Assembly: GCA_002722385.1 (NCBI GenBank)
Contig: PBLR01000013.1
Coordinates: forward strand, 1-23,290
Reading direction: 5' to 3'
Source: SAR116 cluster bacterium
GTDB lineage: Bacteria; Pseudomonadota; Alphaproteobacteria; Puniceispirillales; Puniceispirillaceae
DNA length: 23,290 nt
Part shown: positions 1 to 5,578 of the stretch, piece after piece
Layout: each line of letters begins with the position of its first letter
Numbering within the stretch: the stretch's first letter is position 1
Translations under genes and position numbers: made by a program
The notes under the pieces: model-generated
Told to the model about the DNA's origin: nothing
Database searches by the model: none
What the model saw: only the letters and a program-made list of their open reading frames with translations

Positions 1-306
1 GGCGCGCCGAAGGTGCTGATCCCGTTCCTAGTCTTTGTTGAAGTGATTTCTTATTTTGTCCGCCCTGTTAGCCTGTCTGTTCGGTTGTTTGCAAACATGC
101 TTGCGGGTCACACCATGCTGAAGGTGTTTGGCGGTCTGGCAGTGATGATTGCCAGTGCCGGCGGGGTGTTTGTTGCCGGCTCAATTCTGCCTTTGGTCGC
201 GATTGTCGGGCTGACCGGACTTGAAATTCTAGTCGCTGTATTGCAGGCCTATGTGTTCACGATTTTGACTTGTATGTATCTGAATGACGCGTTACATCTG
301 CACTAG
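1..306 (+). CDS. atpB: ATP synthase F0 subunit a, C-terminal part
   Basis: This is the last 101 residues of the F0 a subunit, the membrane stator through which protons reach the c-ring. The reading frame is open from base 1 and ends at TAG 304-306, so the true start lies left of the window; the GTG at 13 is internal. The conserved helix with [12 protein letters not shown] is visible, and the essential stator arginine is encoded by CGG 82-84. Another long hydrophobic helix follows, and the protein ends in LNDALHLH. It is followed by atpE after a 106-base gap holding a hairpin, then atpF' and atpF: the usual alphaproteobacterial F0 operon, kept apart from the F1 genes. Identification rests on the arginine helix and on operon context. 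Confidence 0.96.
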   Translation, partial: GAPKVLIPFLVFVEVISYFVRPVSLSVRLFANMLAGHTMLKVFGGLAVMIASAGGVFVAGSILPLVAIVGLTGLEILVAVLQAYVFTILTCMYLNDALHLH

Positions 307-341
307 ATTTTAACGCGCCACTTGGTTGAACGGGTTGAATA

Positions 342-362
342 ATGTCCAGACAGACTGGACGT
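342..362 (+). promoter_or_regulatory. Hairpin between atpB and atpE
   Basis: An inverted repeat GTCCAG (344-349) / CTGGAC (355-360) has a 5-base loop. It can be lengthened to 8 pairs by A342-T362 and a T-G wobble, and is followed by GTTTTAG. It lies 50 bases before the atpE start. Because the U run is short it is more likely an attenuator, an RNA-processing site or an mRNA-stability element than a full terminator. Only the structure is seen; the role is inferred. Confidence 0.45.
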
Positions 363-412
363 TTTAGACTGAAAACGGAAACTGAATTCTCTAAAAATGG
401 AAGGAATGAGAG

Positions 413-640
413 ATGGACGTCGAAGCTGCAAAAATGATTGGTGCTGGTCTTGCTGTGATTGCGCTGGCCGGTGTGGGTGTGGGTATCGGGAGCATTTTCT
501 CGTCTCTGGTGAGCTCTATCGCCCGTAACCCTGCTGCTCGTGATACCGTTTTCGGTATCGGCATTCTGGGCTTTGCGCTGACTGAAGCGATTGCGCTGTT
601 CGCCCTTGTTGTTGCTCTGCTGATGCTGTTTGCGCTGTAA
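413..640 (+). CDS. atpE: ATP synthase F0 subunit c
   Basis: This is the 75-residue proteolipid that forms the proton-driven c-ring. Two hydrophobic helices flank the polar loop with RNPAA at residues 38-42. Helix 1 carries the glycine-rich pattern GVGVGIG at 20-26, used for tight helix packing. The ion-carrying carboxylate is E58 in the stretch LTEAIALF. There is no polar glutamine in helix 1 and no serine or threonine directly after E58, so the Na+-binding signature is absent and a proton-driven ring is likely. Length is normal for the family. A good ribosome binding site (GGAAGGA) sits about 7 bases before the ATG, fitting the high copy number of subunit c. Confidence 0.98.
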   Translation: MDVEAAKMIGAGLAVIALAGVGVGIGSIFSSLVSSIARNPAARDTVFGIGILGFALTEAIALFALVVALLMLFAL

Positions 641-669
641 GTTAGGCAAACTGCACAAGACTGGCTGAA

Positions 670-703
670 CCGGGGCAATGATTGCCGATGAGGCAAGTCC
701 CGG
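670..703 (+). promoter_or_regulatory. Structured leader between atpE and atpF'
   Basis: In the 141-base gap between atpE and atpF' an outer stem CCGGG (670-674) / CCCGG (699-703) encloses a second small dyad, GCAA-TGA-TTGC. No T run follows, so it is not an intrinsic terminator. It may affect mRNA stability or the relative output of c and b'. Function is inference. Confidence 0.3.
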
Positions 704-765
704 ACAGCCCAGACGCCAACAGGTCTCTTCTGGCTCACCTTTATATCTGAGGGAAGCAAGATCAG

Positions 766-789
766 ATGACCGACAGACAAGGTGCCTAA
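766..789 (+). promoter_or_regulatory. Possible seven-codon leader ORF ahead of atpF'
   Basis: ATG 766-768 is preceded by GAGGGAAG (749-756), the only good ribosome binding site in this gap. The frame reads MTDRQGA and stops at TAA 787-789, four bases before the in-frame ATG 794 of atpF'. The b' ORF itself has no Shine-Dalgarno sequence at usable distance from GTG 782, ATG 794 or ATG 797. Ribosomes that stop at 789 could reinitiate at 794 or 797. It is either translational coupling through a leader peptide or a chance ORF. Confidence 0.4.
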
Positions 790-1414
790 AGTTATGATGT
801 TAACATCGCGTCTTAAAAACAGACTTTCCGGCTGCATTGTAATGGTGCCGGTCTTTGGTCTGGCGAGCATGCAGATGGCTCAGGCAGCCGGTTCTGGCGA
901 GGCCACTGGTCTGCCGCAATTGGATATCACGACCTGGCCTAACCAGCTGTTCTGGCTGGCTGTAACCTTCACGATTGGCTATATCCTGATGGCGAAAGTT
1001 ATTACCCCGCGCATTGGCGGCGTATTGGAAACCCGCCGGCAGACCATTTCTGATGATCTGAACAAGGCAAAAGACGCTGACGCTGAAGCAAAGCAGATGA
1101 AACAGGCTTATGAAACAGCTCTGGAAGAAGCCCGCACCAAAGCGGCTGAATCAGCCAGCAAAGCCATGGCTGAAGCCAAGGCCCAGGCTGAGGCCTCAGA
1201 AGCTGAGCTGAGCGCGAAGCTGGCCAAAAAGACCAAAGCTGCTGAAACAAAGCTGGCGAAACTGCGGGATGAGGCAATGGCCAACATCGACGAGGTGGCC
1301 AAAGAGCTCACCCAGGATGCTGTTCAGGCTGTTACCGGCATGAAAGTCAATAAAACCGATGCGGGCAAGGCGCTGAAGACGGTGTCGAAAGCCCTGTCAG
1401 GACAGGAGGCCTAA
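782..1414 (+). CDS. atpF': ATP synthase F0 subunit b'
   Basis: This is the second b-type peripheral stalk subunit typical of alphaproteobacteria and photosynthetic bacteria; it pairs with b to hold F1 against the a subunit. The core starts near residue 45 (DITTWPNQLFWLAVTF), is followed by one membrane helix and then the conserved ITPRIGGVLETRRQTI. After that comes a long charged alanine-, lysine- and glutamate-rich coiled coil of about 110 residues. The start is uncertain: GTG 782, ATG 794 and ATG 797 are all possible and none has a ribosome binding site. The N-terminus before the core looks like a signal peptide: basic residues, a hydrophobic stretch, then AQAAG. The stop is one base from the atpF start, so the two are translated together. 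At about 210 residues it is longer than the b subunit that follows. Confidence 0.93.
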   Translation: MPKVMMLTSRLKNRLSGCIVMVPVFGLASMQMAQAAGSGEATGLPQLDITTWPNQLFWLAVTFTIGYILMAKVITPRIGGVLETRRQTISDDLNKAKDADAEAKQMKQAYETALEEARTKAAESASKAMAEAKAQAEASEAELSAKLAKKTKAAETKLAKLRDEAMANIDEVAKELTQDAVQAVTGMKVNKTDAGKALKTVSKALSGQEA

Positions 1415-1415
1415 G

Positions 1416-1895
1416 ATGCAATTTGATGAAAGCATGTGGGTTGCCCTCGGGTTTGTCCTGTTTGTCATTCTGGTCTGGAAAAAAGCGGGATCAGCCCTGT
1501 TTGAAACGCTGGACAGCCGTTCAGCCGCGATTAAGGCTGAACTGGATGAAGCCCGCAAGCTGCACGAAGATGCAAAGGCTGAGCTGGACGCGCTGAAAGG
1601 GCTGAAAAGCGAGGCTGAGCGTGAGGCAAAGACGATTGTGACTAACGCCAAAGCAGCAGCAGAACGTATCCGTGAGACAGCTGCTCAGAAAGCAGAAGAA
1701 ACCGTTGCGCGCCGTGAAGCACAGGCCGCTGCTAAAATTGAAGCTTCAGAAGCAGCGATGGTCAGTGAATTACGCGCTAAAGCCGCAAGCCTGGCTGTCG
1801 GTGCGGCACGTGATCTGATTTCAGAAAAGCTTGATGAAGAGACATCTTTAAAGCTGGTTGAACAGTCAGTCGACCAAATCGCTTCTGCCAAGTAA
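1416..1895 (+). CDS. atpF: ATP synthase F0 subunit b
   Basis: This is the 159-residue b subunit of the peripheral stalk. One N-terminal membrane helix (about residues 7-21) is followed by a short basic turn (WKKAG) and a long heptad-rich helix with many alanine, lysine and glutamate residues, which dimerises with b'. The ATG at 1416 follows the b' stop by one base and has a perfect AGGAGG (1404-1409) inside the end of atpF', so translation is well driven. It is the last gene of the F0 operon; a strong hairpin terminator begins 23 bases after the stop. No delta subunit or F1 gene follows, as is normal for alphaproteobacteria that keep F0 and F1 in separate operons. Confidence 0.96.
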   Translation: MQFDESMWVALGFVLFVILVWKKAGSALFETLDSRSAAIKAELDEARKLHEDAKAELDALKGLKSEAEREAKTIVTNAKAAAERIRETAAQKAEETVARREAQAAAKIEASEAAMVSELRAKAASLAVGAARDLISEKLDEETSLKLVEQSVDQIASAK

Positions 1896-1918
1896 GACGC
1901 CAGCATCATAAAGACAAT

Positions 1919-1952
1919 AAAAAAGCCATCTGGTTCATCAGGTGGCTTTTTT
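1919..1952. terminator. Bidirectional intrinsic terminator
   Basis: A near-perfect hairpin: AAAAAAGCCA (1919-1928) pairs with TGGCTTTTTT (1943-1952), continued inward by a T-G wobble and CTG/CAG around the loop GTTCAT. The A run on one side and T run on the other make it work in both directions. On the plus strand it ends the atp operon; on the minus strand it lies just after the stop of the lipoprotein gene at 1975. Confidence 0.9.
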
Positions 1953-1974
1953 CATTCAGGCTTATCCTCTGTGC

Positions 1975-2454
1975 TTAGTTAATCTGCACGCTCTCAGTCG
2001 TCATCGACAGGATGATGCGCCCGTCTCTTGGGACATCTATTTCAAAATCAACTACCGGATAGAGGCTGTCATTCCCTTTTGCGAAGGCCATCTTATAGCC
2101 AAAGCTGTCATGGCTGGTGACCTGTTCATCCCCGTCAACAACAGCCACCACAAATGGGACCTGCAGTTCTGTGGCGTCACCTGAATCAGCAAGATCGCGT
2201 GTAATTTTCAGGCCGACCGACACTTCAAACACGGTTTCATCATCATCAAAATAACATTGAGCTGTGACCCCGTTCAGCCGGGCCTCCACAGGCTGGCTTG
2301 TTTCACTGGCCATCAGCTGGACACGTGAGCCAAGTTCAACCGCGGTGACTTTGCTGTTACAGGCAAACCGTTCAGGTTCAAATGTAGAGCAGGCAGACAA
2401 GACCAGAACTGATCCGGCGATAAGGCCTCCGGCGGTGAAGACAGACTTAAACAT
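1975..2454 (-). CDS. Putative lipoprotein of unknown function
   Basis: This is a 159-residue protein that I do not recognise. Residues 1-22 are a typical lipoprotein signal: a lysine near the start, a hydrophobic core, then the lipobox LSAC with the lipidated cysteine at 22. Serine at position +2 argues for the outer membrane by the enterobacterial rule. Two more cysteines (C32 and C67) could form a disulfide in the periplasm. The rest is polar and acidic with alternating short hydrophobic segments that suggest a beta-rich fold, and no membrane helix. A clear AAGGGAA precedes the ATG. It is monocistronic, divergent from ispH, and shares a terminator with atpF. It could be a conserved alphaproteobacterial lipoprotein; no role can be given. 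Confidence 0.85.
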   Translation of the reverse strand: MFKSVFTAGGLIAGSVLVLSACSTFEPERFACNSKVTAVELGSRVQLMASETSQPVEARLNGVTAQCYFDDDETVFEVSVGLKITRDLADSGDATELQVPFVVAVVDGDEQVTSHDSFGYKMAFAKGNDSLYPVVDFEIDVPRDGRIILSMTTESVQIN

Positions 2455-2597
2455 GCGCGTTCCCTTATGTTGATGTGAAAGCGTTGGGGTATCTGCATTG
2501 TGTCTGTTATAGCAGTGTTCTGAATATTCTGCTACAGATATGAAAACCGTTTATCAGCTGACGCGCGGCGAAAACAGGACAAGTCAGGAGGCCGGGA

Positions 2598-3560
2598 ATG
2601 ACCGCCCCACATGCTCAGGAGCAAATGAAGAAAACAGTTATTCTGGCGTCACCACGCGGCTTTTGTGCTGGTGTGGACCGGGCCATTAAAATTGTTGAGG
2701 TCGCGCTGGAGAAATATGGCCGCCCTGTTTATGTGCGGCATGAGATTGTTCACAATAAACGGGTGGTCAATGATCTGGCCGCAAAGGGAGCTGTGTTTGT
2801 CAAAGAACTTGATGAGGTCCCTGAAGGCTATCCGGTGATTTTTTCGGCCCATGGTGTCGCCAAAATTGTGCATCAGACAGCCAGAGATCTGAATATGATC
2901 GCTATTGATGCCACCTGCCCTCTGGTCACCAAAGTCCATATTGAAGCGTCAAAACATGCCCGTAATGGCCGCCATATCTTGCTGATCGGCCATGCCGGCC
3001 ATCCAGAAGTGATCGGCACAATGGGCCAGGTAGATGCTGAAGAGATTACCCTGATTGAAACTGTTGAAGAGGCGCTGGCCGTGCAACCGCCAGAAGATTG
3101 TGAGCTGGCCTTTGCCACCCAGACCACCTTGTCTGCTGATGAAACAGCAGAAATCATTACAGTCCTGCAGCACCGCTTTCCTGAGATCAGAGGGCCAAAA
3201 GGCGAAGATATCTGCTATGCCACAACAAACCGTCAGAACGCGGTGAAAGAGATGGCAGCAGAGGTTGATTTATGTCTTGTGATCGGGGCCAATAATTCAT
3301 CCAATTCAAAGCGTCTGGTAGAGACCGCCCTGAAAGCCGGTGTCGCAGATGCCCTGCTGATCGCGGATGCAGGCGATCTGCCGTTTGATCTGATTGATAA
3401 CGCCAATGTTATCGGCTTGACCGCCGGAGCATCAGCACCGGAAATTCTGACTGAAGAAGTCTTGGCCGCCCTGTCTGAGCGCTATCAGATGACCGTCACC
3501 AACCAGAATTTTATTACAGAGCAGATGCAGTTCAAACTGCCGTCGGTATTGACAAAATAG
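2598..3560 (+). CDS. ispH: 4-hydroxy-3-methylbut-2-enyl diphosphate reductase
   Basis: IspH (LytB) is the last enzyme of the MEP pathway and reduces HMBPP to IPP and DMAPP with a [4Fe-4S] cluster. The three cluster cysteines are present: C23 in RGFCAGVDRA, C107 in DATCPLVTKVH and C206 in DICYATTNRQ. The catalytic glutamate is E137 in GHAGHPEVIGTMGQ, and ATQTTLS (173-179) matches the active-site threonine region. At 320 residues the length is normal. ATG 2598 has a perfect AGGAGG (2586-2591) six bases upstream; a later ATG encoding M10 would lose that signal. It is first in an operon with thrB (same frame, 12 bases later) and rnhA, an arrangement known in alphaproteobacteria. The upstream gap of 143 bases must hold its promoter and the divergent one for the lipoprotein. 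Confidence 0.98.
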   Translation: MTAPHAQEQMKKTVILASPRGFCAGVDRAIKIVEVALEKYGRPVYVRHEIVHNKRVVNDLAAKGAVFVKELDEVPEGYPVIFSAHGVAKIVHQTARDLNMIAIDATCPLVTKVHIEASKHARNGRHILLIGHAGHPEVIGTMGQVDAEEITLIETVEEALAVQPPEDCELAFATQTTLSADETAEIITVLQHRFPEIRGPKGEDICYATTNRQNAVKEMAAEVDLCLVIGANNSSNSKRLVETALKAGVADALLIADAGDLPFDLIDNANVIGLTAGASAPEILTEEVLAALSERYQMTVTNQNFITEQMQFKLPSVLTK

Positions 3561-3565
3561 GGGGA
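3560..3565 (+). promoter_or_regulatory. Ribosome binding site that sets the thrB start
   Basis: GGGGGA overlaps the last base of the ispH stop codon. It lies seven bases before ATA 3573-3575, the best spacing for initiation there. No comparable signal stands before the first in-frame ATG at 3651, where the upstream bases belong to the conserved N-terminus of ThrB. Confidence 0.6.
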
Positions 3566-3572
3566 CAGACCG

Positions 3573-4538
3573 ATAGCGGTTTATACACATATTGATGATG
3601 CAGAGCTTGACGCCCTGCTGAGCGGTTATGACTTTGGCCAGCTGCTCAGCATGGCCGGAATCGCCGAAGGGGTGGAGAATTCAAATTTTCTGCTGCGCAC
3701 GGAAAAAGCCAATTATATTTTAACTCTATATGAGAAGCGGGTGGATGAAGCTGACCTGCCTTTTTTCATCGGACTGATGGACCATCTGGCGGCGGCTGGT
3801 CTGCAATGTCCTGTCCCTATAAAGGATAAGGACGGAACGGTGCTGCAGAGCTGTGCCGGACGGCCTGCGGCCATTGTCAGCTTTCTCGACGGCACATCTC
3901 AGAAATTCCCTACCGCAGAGAAATGTGCCGAACTGGGGCGCGCGCTGGCCCATTTTCACATGGATTCTGCTGATTTCAGCCTGAAACGGGCAAACAGTCT
4001 GGGTCCGGACAGCTGGCTGCCTCTGTTAAAGTCTGTGAATGGTGAGCTCGCCGATATGCCAGCTGACTTAAAACAAAAAGCAGAAGCCTGTATTCATGAC
4101 CTGTCCAGCAACTGGCCGGCAGATTTGCCTGCCGGTCATATTCATGCTGACCTGTTTCCGAATAATGCGCTGTTTGTCGGCGACAAGCTGACCGGTATCA
4201 TTGATTTTTATTTTGCCTGTCATGATTTATACAGCTATGACCTGGCGGTTTGCCTGAACAGCTGGTGTTTTGATAAAGATGGCAGCTTTAATGTCACCAA
4301 ATCAGCCCGTCTGTTAAATGCTTATCAAACAGTCAGACCGTTGCAAGAAGCCGAAAAACAAGCCTTGCCGATCTTGTGTGCAGGGGCCGCCATGCGTTTC
4401 TTTTTAACCCGTCTTTATGACTGGATAAACACGCCTGCTGATGCGCTGGTCAAGCCGCTGAACCCGCTTGAGTTCTGGGCCCGGCTGCGGTTTCACCAGA
4501 AAGTCGCCGGCCCGGCTGATTACGGGTTATGGTCGTGA
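3573..4538 (+). CDS. thrB: Homoserine kinase, probable AUA start
   Basis: ThrB phosphorylates homoserine for threonine synthesis. It belongs to the aminoglycoside-phosphotransferase-like kinases, not the GHMP type of E. coli. Family motifs: GVENSNFLL near the N-terminus, [17 protein letters not shown], the catalytic loop HADLFPNN (H191, D193) and the metal-binding DFYFACHD. The family usually begins with MAVYT, and here [11 protein letters not shown] follows directly after ATA 3573-3575, which is preceded by GGGGGA at ideal spacing. The frame is closed upstream by the ispH stop, so no ATG, GTG or TTG is available before 3651. Starting at ATG 3651 would delete 26 conserved residues. With the ATA start the protein has 321 residues, the normal length. 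An AUA start or an ATG-to-ATA error are both possible. The 3' end overlaps rnhA by 10 bases. Confidence 0.93.
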   Translation: MAVYTHIDDAELDALLSGYDFGQLLSMAGIAEGVENSNFLLRTEKANYILTLYEKRVDEADLPFFIGLMDHLAAAGLQCPVPIKDKDGTVLQSCAGRPAAIVSFLDGTSQKFPTAEKCAELGRALAHFHMDSADFSLKRANSLGPDSWLPLLKSVNGELADMPADLKQKAEACIHDLSSNWPADLPAGHIHADLFPNNALFVGDKLTGIIDFYFACHDLYSYDLAVCLNSWCFDKDGSFNVTKSARLLNAYQTVRPLQEAEKQALPILCAGAAMRFFLTRLYDWINTPADALVKPLNPLEFWARLRFHQKVAGPADYGLWS

Positions 4539-4996
4539 CCGGCACAGCAGATCCCAAAACAGTCTATCTCTATACAGACGGGGCTTGCCTTGGCAATCCC
4601 GGGCCGGGCGGCTGGGGCGTGGTGTTAAGCTGGGACGGGCAAATCCGCGAGCTGTCAGGCGGTATGGCTGAGACTACCAATAACCAGATGGAGCTGACCG
4701 CGGTTATCAAAGGGCTGGAGGCCTTAAAACGGCCGGTACCTGTGCATATCGTCACAGACAGCAAATATGTTATGCAGGGCGTCACCCAATGGATGAAGGG
4801 CTGGAAACGAAATGGCTGGCGAACAGCAAATAAAAAGCCTGTCGCCAACCGCGCCTTATGGGAACAGCTGGACAGCCTGCTGGGACCACATAAGGTGAGC
4901 TGGGAATGGGTCAAAGGCCATTCCGGCCATCCCCAGAACGAACGTTGTGATGAGCTGGCCAGCACGCAGGCCGCGCTGTTTACACCAGATCAGTAG
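4529..4996 (+). CDS. rnhA: Ribonuclease HI
   Basis: This 155-residue enzyme cuts the RNA strand of RNA-DNA hybrids, such as R-loops and Okazaki primers. The full catalytic set is visible: D17 in [17 protein letters not shown]55 in NNQMELTA, D77 in VTDSKYV, H131 in VKGHSGH and D141 in NERCDELA. The basic handle region ([18 protein letters not shown]) typical of the E. coli type is also present. ATG 4529 overlaps the end of thrB by 10 bases, so translation is coupled; GTG codons at 4532 and 4535 are less likely starts. It closes the ispH-thrB-rnhA operon and converges on the peroxiredoxin gene 32 bases away. Confidence 0.98.
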   Translation: MVVTGTADPKTVYLYTDGACLGNPGPGGWGVVLSWDGQIRELSGGMAETTNNQMELTAVIKGLEALKRPVPVHIVTDSKYVMQGVTQWMKGWKRNGWRTANKKPVANRALWEQLDSLLGPHKVSWEWVKGHSGHPQNERCDELASTQAALFTPDQ

Positions 4997-5028
4997 CTCT
5001 GTCTGAAGCTCAGCAGCTAAATACCGCC

Positions 5029-5508
5029 TTACAGGTGGCTTAGGATATGCTCTGCACTGGAGACATCAAATACTCCAACCTCTTCCATAAAGACATGGCT
5101 GATGATCCCTTGATCAATAATGAACGCGCATCTGGCCGCCCGAACCCCCATCACAGACCCCATATCCCGGTCGATACCTAACGCCTTGGACAAGACACAG
5201 GTTACGTCTGCAAACATGTCAATCTTGCCATCTGCGCCCTGATCAACAGCCCAGGCACGCATGGCATGAGCATCATTAACCGCCAGACAGGCAACCGCAT
5301 CAACACCGGCAGCTTTCAGCTGATCAAATTGGTCAACAAAGCCTGGCATATGTTTGGCAGAACAAGTCGGCGTAAACGCCCCGGGAACCGCAAACAGAAC
5401 AACTTTGCGCCCTGCACAATATTCAGCCGTATTCAGCGTATCCACCCCATCTTCGGTCTTGGTATGAATATCTACAGACGGGATGGCTTCACCAACATTG
5501 ATTGTCAT
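5029..5508 (-). CDS. Peroxiredoxin of the Prx5 type
   Basis: This 159-residue thiol peroxidase reduces hydrogen peroxide and alkyl hydroperoxides. The peroxidatic cysteine C49 lies in PGAFTPTCSAKHMPG, the signature of the Prx5/redoxin group. The remaining thioredoxin-like fold is clear: VVLFAVPGAF, then DAVACLAVNDAHAMRAW, then the C-terminal FIIDQGIISHVFMEE. Additional cysteines (C31 and two beyond C49) exist, so the resolving partner may be internal, glutaredoxin or glutathione. AAGGAT stands before the ATG. It lies 70 bases downstream of the DsbD-like gene on the same strand and could share its transcript, giving a thiol-redox pair. There is no signal peptide, so it is cytoplasmic. Confidence 0.94.
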   Translation of the reverse strand: MTINVGEAIPSVDIHTKTEDGVDTLNTAEYCAGRKVVLFAVPGAFTPTCSAKHMPGFVDQFDQLKAAGVDAVACLAVNDAHAMRAWAVDQGADGKIDMFADVTCVLSKALGIDRDMGSVMGVRAARCAFIIDQGIISHVFMEEVGVFDVSSAEHILSHL

Positions 5509-5578
5509 TGTTTATCCTTTTGAAAAGCAGGGCGCGCCGCCGCGCATTGTGGTCTTGTCTCTGGGTCACAACTTAGGC

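Noticed and set aside
257..870. Two overlapping minus-strand ORFs of 133 and 159 codons across the atpE region
   Set aside because: They lie antisense to atpE and its flanks, show no family features, and have low-complexity composition that follows from the opposite strand of a real gene.
2455..2597. Promoter for ispH (TTGGGG 2484 and TATAGC 2508)
   Set aside because: The 18-base spacing is acceptable but the -35 match is poor; too weak to list as a feature.
4997..5045. Possible terminator between convergent rnhA and the peroxiredoxin gene
   Set aside because: The candidate stem (ACCGCC/AGGTGG area) contains a mismatch, overlaps the peroxiredoxin stop and has no T run.
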